Shown: positions 23,214-34,600, counted from the stretch's first letter. The stretch is DNA of 64,000 nucleotides from Cristatella mucedo (GCA_009760855.2 WPIO01000006.1:1527501-1591500); one strand, 5' to 3'. The notes: generated by a model not told the origin, from the sequence alone. Program-made: numbers and translations.

Positions 23214-24785
23214 ACAAAAATACGCGCATTTGTGTACGATTGGACTGGTTGCCAAACTAGACGTCTCGCGGATGCATTGCCACCGGATGCGTCGAGAGCC
23301 CGCCGCCTCGTGGGCTACCCACTTTTCTTCCATCTCAGCGGCGCTATATCAGCCCGCCTGGTTTGATCTTACGAGAGAGAGGCGGGGGGGGGGAGTCGTA
23401 GGCTCCGGCGACGGACGAGGACGCAACGAAACAACGCGGATTCGGAATCAGTTTGCCGGTTTTGCCGTGTGGCGAAGGCGGGCTGATGATCGTTGTTCCC
23501 GTTGGCTCTCGAGTATCTGAGTAGCTGAGTTTCGCAGCCGCAATATTCGCAGTCACAATATTCGCATGCGACCCATCGCCCGCTCGTCGCCGCCATCGAA
23601 GCCGGCGCCGCTGGAGACGGACGCGTACGAGATGCCCGAGGTCAGCGCTCGTCGGCCGCGGGGCAAACTGGCTCGGTCAATGCAATCGCATCGCTGCCAT
23701 CGATCGCTGGCGAAACACTATTGGATTGCGGCTGCAAGTTAGCGACGCCGCGGAGCAGAAGGCCGGCGGTGAATCTCGTGAGCGCCGACGCTGCGTCAGC
23801 ATCGGCGCTGGTATACCGGTGGCCTTGAGGATTTGCCGGCGAAGTTCGGAGCGCCGAAATGCTCCGGTTGCCCCCGCCCACGGCGACTCGCTGCCGCTTG
23901 ACCGCGAGAGGGCGCCGCAACGCCCCCAAGGGCCCGGGGGGGGGCGGGGCTATACTGAGTCAAACTTAAAACCCCTGGCAGCAAGCGTGGGCTTCAAGCT
24001 GTGGGCGCGGCGCCTCTCCCATTCTCAGGGTCATCTTCCGCTGGCGAGATTCGGTCGGACAGTCCGTCGCTACGGACGCTCGCTCGCGCTTCTCGCTCGC
24101 CAGTAGCGACGTGTTCGTGCACTTCACACCGTTACTGCTGCGAGACACCCCGTGAGCAGCTGGGTCGCGTCGTCTAGCGGGCCAGCTAGAAGACCAGCCG
24201 ACTTTCATCGTGCGATGCCTCCTTTCCGGCCCGGACATTTCCGGCCCGGCCATTAGCTGTTGCGCTTCACAAGCGCCATTCTAAGCCATCCGACCTGGCT
24301 CTGCGCAATAAGCACTTACACCCGCCCGGTCGAGCCGTCGATTGTTGCCGCCGCTTTTTAGATCTTGCGCGTTCGTTGGCGTCGACTTGCCCAGCACCGT
24401 CCCTCAGGAGGGTTCTCCGGCGATCAGCAGCGCGTCTTCGCAGGGCTACTGAGATTATCAGGATCTGGAGGCCTGCTTACGTGTGCTGCCTATTAATGGC
24501 GTACTATGTCGACTTTTGTGCAGTTGGCCTTGACTTTCTGTTGATCTTTCGGCACTGGCGCTTGGTCATTGGCGACAGATTGTAGTCGGCATTGTGAATA
24601 TTCTTGCAGGAATTCTTGGCTGCGAGGAACCCTCCAGGCAAAAGCTCCAGACCGAGGCCAGTCAGGAGGCTCTGTAAGCCTCAGCTTCACGGTCGGCGCC
24701 GCTCGCTCGGCCGGAAGCCAAGAGGATTTCATGACCTTGAAACTGCTAGCATGAAATTGCAAGAAATAAAATGAAAATAAATACA
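23214..24785. other. unassigned, mostly CpG-rich
   Basis: One plus-strand stretch (about 23541-23640) could be an exon ending 'GAG|gtcagc' but matches no family I know. Otherwise nothing is recognised. Confidence 0.4.
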
Positions 24786-24925
24786 ATTAATTTGTATAGC
24801 GCCCTAAGAGAACTTAATCTCTATTCAGGCGTTTCGCAGATGCCACGGGGCTCGACCCCCACGACCTCGGCCAGGCCTTGGACGGGGCGAGCACATTGAC
24901 CGCTTCACGAAACCAGCTCGGCAAA
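24786..24925 (-). mobile_element. SINE-1 copy
   Basis: On the minus strand the tRNA-like head starts near 'gctggtttcgtgaagcggtc', then the 'cgaggtcgtggggg' B-box region, a linker, and the tail 'gagattaagttctcttaggg' and 'cgctatacaaatt'. Well preserved. Confidence 0.8.
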
Positions 24926-25315
24926 AATGGCGACCTAGTCCGCCGGGGATCGCTACAAATTAAGTGCATTGCAGTGACGAAGTTCAGTATGCCGGCAGCC
25001 GAGCTCTTTTTGCCAGCATGTACGTGAAGGACGAGCGACGTGTTAAAAATGGAGTCACCTCCTCAACCCTTAGAGAGGTCAAGTTCCTGATTTCAAAGAG
25101 AGCCAGAAAATTGTGTCCAAAGACACAGGGCTGGCTGGCAAGCAAAGAAAAGCACTTCCTTCCGCTCAGCAGCAGGCGGCACTCGGTGGCCCTGGAAGCT
25201 TCAAGAGCTCGTGCTCGTAGTGCTCCATCACCCCGCCCCCCAATATTACCAAATTCCGCATTTCTAATCGCATTCGGATCTCCGCACATGGGTGGCAGCA
25301 AACTTTCTCAAATAC
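24926..25315. other. unassigned sequence
   Basis: May be diverged LINE sequence, but no motif confirms it. Confidence 0.35.
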
Positions 25316-26276
25316 GAACGACAGTACAACCAACTTGCTAGATATGGGCAAACCAATTGCGACTCCGAAACTAGAACGCTTAACGCTCAAAATAGGCTCT
25401 GTCAGCGTGTCTGCGGTTGCATCTACACGGAATCGAGGCGCTTTGCTTCAAAGTAATCTTTCCCTAGATAATCATATCAGCTTCACAGTCAAACCTACCT
25501 ACCTTCAGCTACATACATTTTCTAAAATTCTAGCTTACTTAGACAAGGATACTGCATCCAAATTGGTCCATGCATTCGCGACATCCCGTCTTGACTTCTA
25601 TAACTCGCTGCTTGCTGGTCTACCTGCTTGTACGATCAGGGGCTTACAGTTGGTGCGCAACTCTGCAGCTAGGCTTGTCTGTCATGAGCGCTGCAGTGTC
25701 CATATCGCGCCACGTCTCGCTGATCTGTGCTAGCTTCCAATCAAGCTGCTCACTGACTTTTAGTTTCAGTCCCTCACTTTTAGGTCTATTCACTCTCCGG
25801 CTCCAGCCTACCTAACATAACTACTCCTCCGTCAAGCTAAGCATCGTACCACCAGCTGTTCTGACTCAAATCACTTAGCCATACCTCGTTCTAACCCAAT
25901 ATATTTTGGAGACGGTGCCTTTAGTTCGTCCGCTCACAAAGCCTGGGACTCATTCCCGACAGACCTCACGACATCACATGACTTGAAGACATTAAAAAAA
26001 GAACCAAAACTGCACTTTTTTTTATTATAGCATTTAGTAGATCCTTGTGATTCGTTCTTTGCGTGCTTCCATGCGCATTCTTCGTGCAACCATGTTTTAC
26101 ATGTTGATACTAAGCATGTCATCTCTAATCATGTCAAACATGTTGACATTGTTCATGCTACCGCTAGCCATTCGATTCTGCTTTTTTTTACAGCAAATGT
26201 AAAGTGCATAGAAAGAAATTAATTTCTCTGAGGGCTTTGTACAAATGTATTGTTATTAGTTCTATTATTATTATTA
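25316..26276 (+). mobile_element. LINE family B, 3' third
   Basis: A 132-codon frame covers the C-terminal region of the reverse transcriptase ORF: 'SLDNHISFTVK', 'KLVHAFATSRLDFYNSLLAG' (cut here at 20), 'LQLVRNSAARLVCHER'. A broken remainder with 'AHKAWDSFPTDL'-type residues follows, then the 3' UTR and the tail 'gcatagaaagaaattaattt' with (ATT)n. It is 5' truncated and inactive, and the best plus-strand reference for the family B 3' half in this window. Confidence 0.82.
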
Positions 26277-26744
26277 GCGTTAGCCTCTGTTATCAGCTCG
26301 GATGCGTACGAAATCGGGGTCTACTTTTGACCAAAGCCGTATCCACGGTATGCACAAGCGAAGCCAAAACCTTGACCTTGATGAAGACAACTAATCGTAG
26401 CAAGGCTTGAAGGCTTCGTTTGGGTGGGTCAAGTCGGTCGACCCCCTTTCGGATCGGTTGCAAGGGAGCACAGCCCCCCTAGCCTCATCCGTTTGGCAAC
26501 AGCCACCTGTCTATTTGGTTCCTAGATGCTTTTATATAATACGACCTGCAAGGAACGATGCTAGCAAAAGGTGCCGGCAATCGCTGCTTCACGGGCTGCC
26601 AGTTCTCTTTGCTTCTGGCGAGCTTGCTTGACCCGTGCTGCGAGTGAGAGCAAAAACATCCGTGCACACCACCAATGTTGGGTCGAATCTGTTGGCATCC
26701 GTCGCGAGGTGAAAAAGTGAGCTCGATAGCATGTAAGCTCGCTC
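26277..26744. other. unassigned sequence
   Basis: Nothing recognised. Confidence 0.4.
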
Positions 26745-26836
26745 CTTCTCTCCCTCTCTCTCTCTCTCTCTTTCTCCCTCTCTATCTATCTTTAGATCTA
26801 TCTATCTATGTATCTATCTATCTATCTATCTATCTA

Positions 26837-26930
<94 letters not shown>
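26745..26930 (+). repeat. compound (TC)n-(TCTA)n-(CT)n microsatellite
   Basis: A TC run, about ten TCTA/TCTG-type units, then roughly 45 CT units. Confidence 0.95.
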
Positions 26931-28359
26931 CTGCCCGTGGCTCTCTTTCTTAGTTGTTTCGGACGACTCGCCGAAAAGAGCAGGCGCGTTCAGCTGCTCC
27001 AGCCTGGCCTTCTCTGGTCAGCAGCTGAGTTTTGGTTGCACAAAGGCTTCTTCTTGGGCACGGGCTACCAACCTGGGCTATTACTGGGGCCGAGGTCGAG
27101 CGAGTCGCTGCGAATGCACCCACACATGCTCGGGCTTCTTCGAACCCTCGCGCCAGTAAGAAGACGTGTTTTCTCGACGTGGCTCCGTCGTGACTACTGC
27201 CACGGCCATGTGCCGCGCGGTTTGCAGGCATTATGGGTAAGAAATGTCGGTGCATACTTCTGTCGATCGACGCTCGGCTAGTGGGCGGCTTTGCTTTTCA
27301 TCGATCAACAACGAGCTGCAGAGTGGCCGAGCGACGCAACGCCGCTCGCATGCAGCACGTACTCCGCTGTCCTCCCTTTTAGCTCGCTCGACACTGCAAC
27401 GACTGCCTTCTGTCAGCGAAGTCGCCGAGTCGGAGCCGCGGTCGGTCGCTGGCTGCGGAGTCGTCGAGCGTTCGGTCGGTGCGAGGTCGTGGCGATGCGC
27501 AAGGTTTTTTCGCAGTCTGCCCCGGTCGCAGCGCAGCATCACGATAAGGCGCCTGCCGGCGCGCGTGACTCGCTGCGGGCATGACCGATGAGACGCTAGC
27601 TAGCGCTGCTCAACCCAGCTAGCTGCCCAACCAGCCCTCCAGGGATATCTAGCACTTGTGTGCTAGTAGCGCTGCTGCTGCTGCTGCTGCTGGCCCCGGG
27701 AAAGCCGACAGATAACTTTCCCACCATCTTTTGTGGACCTCCGATAAGCCGACGAGAACCGGCCTATTAGCGTGCCCGTGCAGCGGGCAACGAAACGGGC
27801 GCATCCATCCTTATCCTAAAGGCGTCCTTGTGCTGGGGGTGACTTTAAACCAGCGTCTGGTGAGCCGCAGGTCGTAATGCGGTGCGACCTTCGTCCGTTG
27901 AAGATCCGCCTTAAAGTCGTCTGGCCTTGGAAACGCGCTAGCGCTGCAGCATTTTGCTGCTACGTAATTCGGCTAATGCGAAGTCCTTCTGACGCCACGG
28001 CCGCTATTCTGCAGCGTCTACTACTGAGAAGCGAGAGAGAAACGGCAAAATCGCTCGCAAAATCTTGCATTGCACGCGATACAGTGCAGGAGGAGGAGGA
28101 AATCAAGAGAGGCAGAGTACTTTCGACGAGCGTGTAGAGCTGCGACACCGTACTCGTGCATTTACGGATGTCTCCTTCGTTGACGAGCCGCACAGTCCAG
28201 TGTTGGCATTACTTCGGACGTCCGGCGTCCGTTTTGATTGTCACCGCAGCGGAGGGCGAGGTTACGCGCGCGACGTAATGTATCCGTAACGCAGCGTGAG
28301 AGTAGCAGCTCGGAACGTATGGCCGGAGAGTGTGGCGCGCCGCAGTTGTAGCAGGCGAG
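26931..28359. other. unassigned sequence
   Basis: Contains a (CTG)7 run near 27670. No exon recognised on either strand. It could be intron of the minus-strand EGFR gene if that gene continues leftwards. Confidence 0.4.
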
Positions 28360-28395
28360 ACGATGTCGTTGTGTAAGGTTACACAACGACATCGT
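28360..28395. repeat. perfect 17-bp-arm hairpin
   Basis: 'acgatgtcgttgtgtaa', a 2-base loop, and the exact reverse complement. It abuts a second hairpin that shares the word 'tgtgtaaggtta'. Confidence 0.92.
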
Positions 28396-28424
28396 CGTAA
28401 CCTTACACATTGTGTAAGGTTACG
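28396..28424. repeat. perfect 14-bp-arm hairpin
   Basis: 'cgtaaccttacaca' and its exact reverse complement around a single central base, immediately next to the previous hairpin and immediately before the LINE. Confidence 0.92.
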
Positions 28425-28913
28425 ACGTAACTTACAAAGCATTGACGTGGACAAGTTTTTGGAATCTGTTTGTGATGCAGGTCTTCTTGATCTGCATTCA
28501 GACTCGACCGGCAGCCTCGATACCCTCACTGATGCGATGAACATGAAACTCAGGAGTGCTCTTGACAAGCATGCTCCCGTTCGCTCTATCCTTGTTTAAA
28601 GTCGTCGAGATCCCTTTCAATTTACAAAGAAACTTCGTAAGATGCGCCGGGTTAAGCGCAGGCTAGAACGTCGTTTTAAGAAATCAGGGTCTGAGGCAGA
28701 TCTAGTCAATTTCAAAGACTTCCTTCGAGATTACACCCGAAAGCTTGCAAAAACCAGGGCTTCTTTTTTTCATTAGAAAGCTGAATTCCTGCCAGTCGGA
28801 CATTAAACAGATTTATAAGACAGCAAACCATTTACTGGCCAATGCTGTGAGGTGACTCCCCAGATATTAAGTGCTCAGCCGAAAAGTTTTCAGCCTTCTT
28901 TACTGAAAAAATT

Positions 28914-30449
28914 GTGCACATTCGTGCCTCCATTAAGCCCCCTCCGACCAAAGCAATCGCCGTTCCTCAACCTGTGACCTTTCTTAAAAGGTTCTCTGAT
29001 GTTTCTGCAAGCGATGTGGCTGCCTTAATAAGGTCTAGCAAAAAGAGCTCGTCTCCTGAAGACCCTATACCTTCATCTCTGTGGTCTTCACTAGCTGACC
29101 AACTTAGCCCTACCATAACCAACATTTTTAATGCTTCTTTGGGAAGAGGGGTCGTCCCCAAGTCCTTCAAATCGGCAATCGTTAGACCGATTCTTAAAAA
29201 GCCTGGATTAGACACAGAGGTCCTAGCAAACTATCGTCCAGTTTCCCTTCTTCCGTTCTTATCAAAGATTCTTGAAAAAATTGTTGCCAAGCAGCTAGTT
29301 GAACATATTGAAAATAATGAAATGTCAGAAACATTTCAATCAGGGTTCAAGAGGCAGCACTCCACTGAAACTGCTCTCCTCCGTGTTAACAATGACATTC
29401 TACGTGGCAACGACGACGGGAATGTCACTGCCCTAGCTCTGCTAGATCTGTCTGCTGCCTTCGACACCATTGATCACGAAGTTCTGCTTGAACGATTAAG
29501 AACAACGATCGGTCTGGCAGACGAAGCACTGGCGTGGTTTAAATCACGCTTGTCTGATCGTGTTCAATCCGTGTCGTGTGGGGGTCAGGTCTCAGACACG
29601 AGAAGGGTCACCTGTGGAGTCCCTCAAGGGTCTGTACTCGGTCCCTTGCTGTTCTCCATTTATACACAGCCTCTGGGAAAAGTGATTAAGGCCCATGGAA
29701 TAGGATATCACTTCTATGCTGACGATACTCAGTTGTATTTGTCATTCAAACAGTCTGAGTCTGCTGCAGCAACTGAGAAACTGAATGCTTGCCTTGCCGA
29801 TATTCGATCCTGGATGTCGGAAAACTTCCTGAAATTAAATGTTGATAAAACCGAACTGCTGCTCATAGGACACCCTAAGCTTGTGGCTGGATTAAAAGGC
29901 TTTGCTGTTCTAATAGGTGATGCTATTGTGCGACCGTCACCACGTGCTCTAAATTCAGGTGTCGTGTTCGACGGCTGCCTCAATTTCTATAGCTTCATTC
30001 AGAAGACTGCCTCTACAGCTAGCCATCACATCCGATCGCTATCCAAGATTAGGAGCTGTCTCCCACAGTGGCTTGTAAAAAATTTAACTAGCTCTTTAGT
30101 TCTGTCTCGGCTTGATTATTGTAATTCCCTTTTGGCTGGGCTGCCAAAGAAAGCTAGTATGCCACTACAGCGGACAATTAATATGGCTGCAAGGCTGGTC
30201 TTCAAGTCCCAGCGGTTTGAGCACGTGTCTCCTTTGCTGAAAGAGCTAGGATGGTTGCCGGTTGAGCAAAGGATACAGAGCAAAGTTCTTACGCTGACCC
30301 ACAAGGCCCGCCACGGCTTGGCTCCTTCGTACCTAGCTGAACTGCTGCACCAGTTTCAGCCTGTTGGCGCCCTCAGGTCCTGTGTGGACAATAAATTAGC
30401 TGTCCCATTCCTCCGCTTAAAGACAGTTGGCGATAGAAAAAAATCCTAG
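28914..30449 (+). CDS. reverse transcriptase ORF of LINE family A (partial)
   Basis: An uninterrupted frame of 511 codons holding the reverse transcriptase domain. Residues 107-121 'YRPVSLLPFLSKILE' are the N-terminal RT motif; 'DLSAAFDTID' (178-187) carries the first catalytic Asp; 'GVPQGSVLGPLLF' (235-247) is the B motif; 'YADD' (268-271) is the catalytic pair; 'FLKLNVDKTE' follows as the D/E region. All three catalytic Asp residues are intact. The first Met is only the first in the open frame, since homologous sequence continues upstream across frame breaks. The C-terminus is lost because a SINE inserted after 'LKTVGDR' brings a stop a few codons later. Host-genome retrotransposon gene, not a cellular gene. 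Confidence 0.85.
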   Translation: MHIRASIKPPPTKAIAVPQPVTFLKRFSDVSASDVAALIRSSKKSSSPEDPIPSSLWSSLADQLSPTITNIFNASLGRGVVPKSFKSAIVRPILKKPGLDTEVLANYRPVSLLPFLSKILEKIVAKQLVEHIENNEMSETFQSGFKRQHSTETALLRVNNDILRGNDDGNVTALALLDLSAAFDTIDHEVLLERLRTTIGLADEALAWFKSRLSDRVQSVSCGGQVSDTRRVTCGVPQGSVLGPLLFSIYTQPLGKVIKAHGIGYHFYADDTQLYLSFKQSESAAATEKLNACLADIRSWMSENFLKLNVDKTELLLIGHPKLVAGLKGFAVLIGDAIVRPSPRALNSGVVFDGCLNFYSFIQKTASTASHHIRSLSKIRSCLPQWLVKNLTSSLVLSRLDYCNSLLAGLPKKASMPLQRTINMAARLVFKSQRFEHVSPLLKELGWLPVEQRIQSKVLTLTHKARHGLAPSYLAELLHQFQPVGALRSCVDNKLAVPFLRLKTVGDRKKS

Positions 30450-30617
30450 CTGATTTAACAGCCTCTTTTTGTATAGCGACAGAAGAGCCTTTACGGCTAT
30501 CACCACCGATTGCAGTGGCGATAACGAATCGCCCACCGCAGGAATCGAACCCACGACCTCGGGACCGAGGTCGTGAAAGCAACCGCCTTACCTAGTGTGC
30601 CATCACGGCTCACCAGA
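30443..30617 (-). mobile_element. SINE-2 copy nested in LINE A
   Basis: Minus-strand unit: A-box region 'tggcacactaggtaaggcgg', perfect B box 'gggttcgattcc', body 'gtgggcgattcgtta', end 'ggctcttctgtcgctataca'. LINE A reads '..gttggcgacagaagctttag..' when uninterrupted, so the insertion point is after 'gcgatag'. No clear target-site duplication can be read. Confidence 0.85.
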
Positions 30618-30957
30618 CGGAAGCTTTAGCTCTGCAGGTCCTAGACTGTGGAACTCGCTTCCAAAATTCTTACGCAACGACAACTACTCTCCTACTGCCG
30701 ACTATGGCACATCCTTTTCAGCGGTCCTGAGCTGCTACTTCTATGCTACTCACTACCTCAACTGCTCTCCTGACTCTGCTATGCTTCCCACTTTCTCTTT
30801 GTTGCGTGAGACGAAATCTGTTGGCTACCGAATGCGTACCGAAAGCCGCTTAGGCTGTGAGTGCACTATACAAAACTCTCTTTCGTAACACCGCGCATGG
30901 TCTTTATGACTTTGTGCAGTTACAGACGGAGATACATTACATTGCATTAAGGTTGAA

Positions 30958-31226
30958 ATGCGGCGAATCCTCGTCGAAGGGTCGAAGTCGGACGAAGGTT
31001 ATTGTGCTGCACAATAATTGAGAGGGACTTGATAGTCCACCTTGCCCACCAGAACAGCAGCGTAGGCAGGTGTCGGCTCCACGCTGCGACGATGGATGGC
31101 GGAGCACCAATTCGTGACCGAGAGCATTCGGTCGCAAGGGTCTAGGTCGTGAGAGATCGAGCGAGCCGCACCAGCGTTTCTCTGAGAACCATTTTGAAAG
31201 CCTGCGATAAACGCTTTTTACTGAGG
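30958..31226. other. unassigned sequence
   Basis: Nothing recognised. Confidence 0.4.
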
Positions 31227-31406
31227 TGAGAGATAGAGCTAGAGAGAGAGAGAGAGAAAGAGAGGAGAGTGGGAGAGGGAGGGAGAGAGAGAGGACGAGC
31301 ACGAGAGAGAGAGGGGGAGGGAGAGAGAGCTAGAGAGTGAGAGAGGGAGAGGGAACGAGAGAGAGAGAGAGCGAGCTAGAGATTGAGAGAATGAGAGAGG
31401 GAGAGC

Positions 31407-31474
<68 letters not shown>

Positions 31475-31499
31475 GTGAGAGAGGGGAGGGAGAGAGAGG
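31227..31499 (+). repeat. (GA)n microsatellite array
   Basis: About 270 bases of GA with GGGA, GAGC and GAAA interruptions and one pure run of roughly 30 units. Confidence 0.95.
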
Positions 31500-32674
31500 A
31501 ACTTGCAAATCTGTGTCGCACTTAGTCAGGTTCAGCATGTAAGAGGGAATACTAATCGGATATACCCTTCCTGAGCCTACACTGAAGGCACGCTGGCAGA
31601 CCCTCGTGGACGACGGAAGTGGATGTCTGATGGCCGCCAGATGCCATAGTGCGCTGTGGGCAGTGGCTGCGCCCCTCCGACGCCGGCTTCAGCGAGGAGA
31701 AAGTGAGAGCTGTAGAGCGCAGCCCGCTATAGTTACAGCTCTAAGCGAACAGCCGTCGCTGGCCGAGGCACTTAGTAAATAGCAAGCGGAGCAAGCTGCA
31801 AATCGATCGACGACACTTTATTCCATGGAATAAAGCGCATTCGCTAAAGCTCGGCTTCCACTCAGATGAGACGCTTGCGGCGCTGCTGAGCGGATAGCCT
31901 AACAAAAATAATGAATTATAATTAATAATTATCGTAACGAGTGGAAGTCGTTGGCTCGCCAGCCCATGCTGCTGAACTCAGCTGGGTGATGGTGCCGTAG
32001 CAGCAGGTGAGTATTAGCAGCAGGCGGGCAGCAGCAGCAGCAGCAGCAGACCGGCAACGAGATAGTCGGACTCCGTAGAGATGGTCAGACCGAGGAAGAG
32101 GCGAGCTCGCCACCGCCGCAGTGGGCACAGGTGCCAGCTAGGACGTCCGATCGCCGGGGATTCGTTCGTTCTAGCTAGTGCACAGCCGCAGCCGCGGCGG
32201 CGGCTGCGGCCCAGCGACATCTACCGCCAGGCCACTATCCCGGATATCATTGTCTGCAGCTCGTCTGCCGCGTCCGGTTCGCCTCATCTCCGGCTCGCCT
32301 CATTCCAGACCGACCTCGCGGCTGGCGTAGCTACCGCTAGCCGCGAGGTTGCCGTTGCTGCCGCGGACCGGGCGCGTCGTGGGCGCAAGCCAGTTTTAGG
32401 CAGCAAGCTCGGCGCTTCGGCCTCCGCTGCAGACCTCTGCGACGGCCGAAACTGGAATGGCCGCCGCCGCTACTGCTGCCGCCGCCGACGACTCGAGAAG
32501 CGCCGCGAACTTTGGTGGAAGCTGGGGGCGGGGCGGGGCCCTGCTCATGCCGCCGGCGTTCCGGCGGCAGTCGTAGCTGCCGCCGTCGCTCCTGCGGCGG
32601 CGGCGGTTCGCAGAGATCCAGCGGCGGCGGCGTTCCGATGCGATCCTCCGGCGGTTACTTTCCGCGGCGGAGCG

Positions 32675-32709
<35 letters not shown>

Positions 32710-32924
32710 ACTACTGCAGCGAACCCGGTTTGTCTCCGTGCACGGCTTTCGCGTCCTGGACCAGCCGCCCGGAGGCGTGGAGCTGACGCTGCCGCCGCTG
32801 ACGCTGCTACTGTTGCTGCCGGTCTCGCCGTCGCGGCAGTTCCTGGCGCTGTTGCACGGCTTGCGGCCCTGCTCGCTGTTTCGCTCGCTGTTGCGGTCGC
32901 TGCGAACCAGGAACAGAGTGGAAC
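31500..32924. other. probable EGFR intron, 3' of the fourth coding exon
   Basis: I read the minus strand here for the next cysteine-rich exon of EGFR (expected C-C-H and C-GCTGP type motifs) and found none. GC-rich, with several CAG/CTG runs. Confidence 0.4.
32681..32709 (+). repeat. (CTG)n run, about 10 units
   Basis: On the minus strand this reads as CAG. It lies downstream of the fourth EGFR exon and is probably intronic. Confidence 0.85.
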
Positions 32925-32990
32925 GATCCTGGCACATGTCCGCTCCGCGTCCCCAGCAGTGTTTGGCACAGTTGGCGTGGCAGTAACCAC
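32925..32990 (-). CDS. EGFR: EGFR coding exon 4 (start of the furin-like region)
   Basis: After the minus-strand acceptor 'gacctacag' the exon begins GT GGT TAC TGC in the phase left by the preceding exon, giving 'KCGYCHANCAKHCWGRGADM' followed by 'CQD'. This matches the first module of the EGFR cysteine-rich domain, whose pattern C-xx-C-xxx-C-xxxx-CWG-xxxx-CQ is kept residue for residue in spacing of the key Cys and Trp. The 3' boundary is the weak point. Similarity ends after 'CQD', but no consensus GT lies there; 'GATC|gttcca' is the nearest candidate. The frame stays open for another 125 or so codons into a poly-Gln run that does not resemble EGFR. Start well supported, end approximate. 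Confidence 0.75.
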
Positions 32991-34155
32991 CTGTAGGTCA
33001 GCGGAAAGAGCGAGCGTCAACATCGCCGAGCGTCAACACGGCTGGCGGGCGGCTCCTCCGCGAGTCTCCGGCTCCGGCCGTCGGCTTGCGACCGGCAAAG
33101 GCGCGCCGCCGCCGCCGCCGCTAATTGGATTTGAGTAGTATTTGCTCGAGCAAAGTGCGAATCGCCACCCGGGCGCGCGCGCGCGCGCGCGATGGGAAAC
33201 GCTCGCGACCTTAGCCGGAGCGCTCGCGCTGCGACGCCGCGGACTGAAAGGCGGCCGCGCGCGGCGCGAGTGGTCGGCCGTCGTCACTCGCGCCGGGCGC
33301 GGCCATCGTCGCTGCATCGTAGCCGCGCGCGAACGAGCTTTGGACGCGCGAGCGTTTGCGCGATCTCGGGCGCCCCGTCTCACGCCCTCTCCGCTGACGG
33401 TACCTGCGGCGGCCACGCTGCCGCGCCGGCGCGGCAGCGAGGCCGCCTAAGCGGGCGCGAGCTGCCGCCAGAGGCGTACGCTAGGGTTACAAATTGGACG
33501 GCCAGAAGCCGAGGAGACACACCAGTGCGCCTTATATTTTCCGCTACCGCCGCAAAAATTTTGATGGAAACCGTGCGGCGGCCTGTCGAGGGCCACAGGG
33601 CGCCAGCTGCCGCACAATGGTAACCCGAGGCTCGCCCGGCGGTTTCCAGCGTTCGAGGCGAGGCGCATTCTGGGAGGCGTGCGATTATTGAGGCGAGCTT
33701 AGTAAGGCGCCGCTAAAGCCTCCTGGGCCGCGGGTGTAGCAGCAGCACCAGCAGCCAAGCGTCGAGCGGCGGAGCATCGAGCGGCGAGGAGATGCCGTCG
33801 CCCCTCCTCTTCCCCCCCCCCAGTTACTAGGGATCTCGGCTCAACGGCGGCGGCAGCAGCAGCAGCGGCAACGAACGATAGTGCAAAAAGCCGAACGCGG
33901 CGCCATCGGGGCGACAGCGATGCGGCAGCCGAGCTCATACGGCGGCGGCGGCGGCAGCGGCAGTCAGTGCAGTCGAACGTCAGCCGCGGGCGCGTGCACA
34001 CGTTCACTGTGGCCGCGTGCGTCCTCGTCTTCTAAGCTCGACGCGAAAGGGGCCAACGGTCAGCAGCCGTCGTCCGCCTACCGACCGGCTCGTGCGCAAA
34101 CAGCCGCCGCTCGCACGGGAGTGGCCGCGGTCGCGCGCTAGCGCTGTGCGCTCAC
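32991..34155 (-). other. EGFR: EGFR intron 3
   Basis: A GT..AG intron of about 1.17 kb with donor 'AAAT|gtgagc' and acceptor 'gacctacag'. It contains a CG-alternating run near 33175. Open frames on both strands within it are compositional. Confidence 0.75.
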
Positions 34156-34299
34156 ATTTGTCGCTCGTCGCCAGGTCGCCGGGCTTGCTCGACTTTTCTA
34201 GGGTCGACATCTGCTCCTTCATGAGCTGGCCCCACTCGATGTTCTCCATGAAGCACAGATTCGGATTTCGGCCGATCTTCACGTCTCCGCGGTCGATGC
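34156..34299 (-). CDS. EGFR: EGFR coding exon 3 (end of receptor L domain 1)
   Basis: Acceptor 'gtgctacgcag', then 'IDRGDVKIGRNPNLCFMENI' and 'EWGQLMKEQM', ending 'LATSDK' before the donor 'AAAT|gtgagc'. The family signature of this exon, a G-V-x-x-x-x-NP-LC-x-x-x-I-W run closing L domain 1, is clear. At 144 bp it is close to the 135-bp human exon and sits in the same place, phase 1 at both ends. The split TGT codon formed with the next exon supplies the first Cys of the cysteine-rich region, as in known EGFR genes. Extracellular, ligand-binding part of the receptor. Confidence 0.9.
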
Positions 34300-34425
34300 C
34301 TGCGTAGCACACGCACAGGAACGTGACTCAGCTGGGCGCTGCAGCAGACAGCATCTTGAGCAGGCTGGCGGCTGTGGCGGACAGAGAGAGGGCGAGAGAG
34401 AAAGAGAGAGAGAGTGAGAGAGAGA

Positions 34426-34463
<38 letters not shown>

Positions 34464-34538
34464 GAGAGAGAGAGAGAAAGGGCGAGAGAGAGAGCGCGCG
34501 AGAGAACGCAAGAGAGGGGGAGAGAGAGAAGAGAGAAG

Positions 34539-34579
<41 letters not shown>

Positions 34580-34600
34580 GACGAGAGAGAGAGGACGAGA

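Larger units (their letters stand above)
28426..30957 (+). mobile_element. LINE family A, best copy (L2/CR1 type)
   Basis: A 5'-truncated non-LTR retrotransposon of the L2/CR1 group. The left part encodes the linker between endonuclease and reverse transcriptase ('DKFLESVCDAGLLDL', 'LDTLTDAMN', 'LRSALDKHAPVR') but has a stop near 28600 and frame breaks near 28780 and 28850. A long open reverse transcriptase frame follows. After the nested SINE, the C-terminal sequence resumes ('RLWNSLPKFLRNDNYSPTAD') and stops near 30888. The 3' end is 'ttacagacggag' plus short 'atacattacattgcatta' repeats. No endonuclease domain is present, so it cannot move by itself. Confidence 0.9.

Noticed and set aside
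30500-30617. tRNA gene on the minus strand
   Set aside because: The B box is perfect, but the anticodon arm region is an extended palindrome and the unit recurs as SINE-2.
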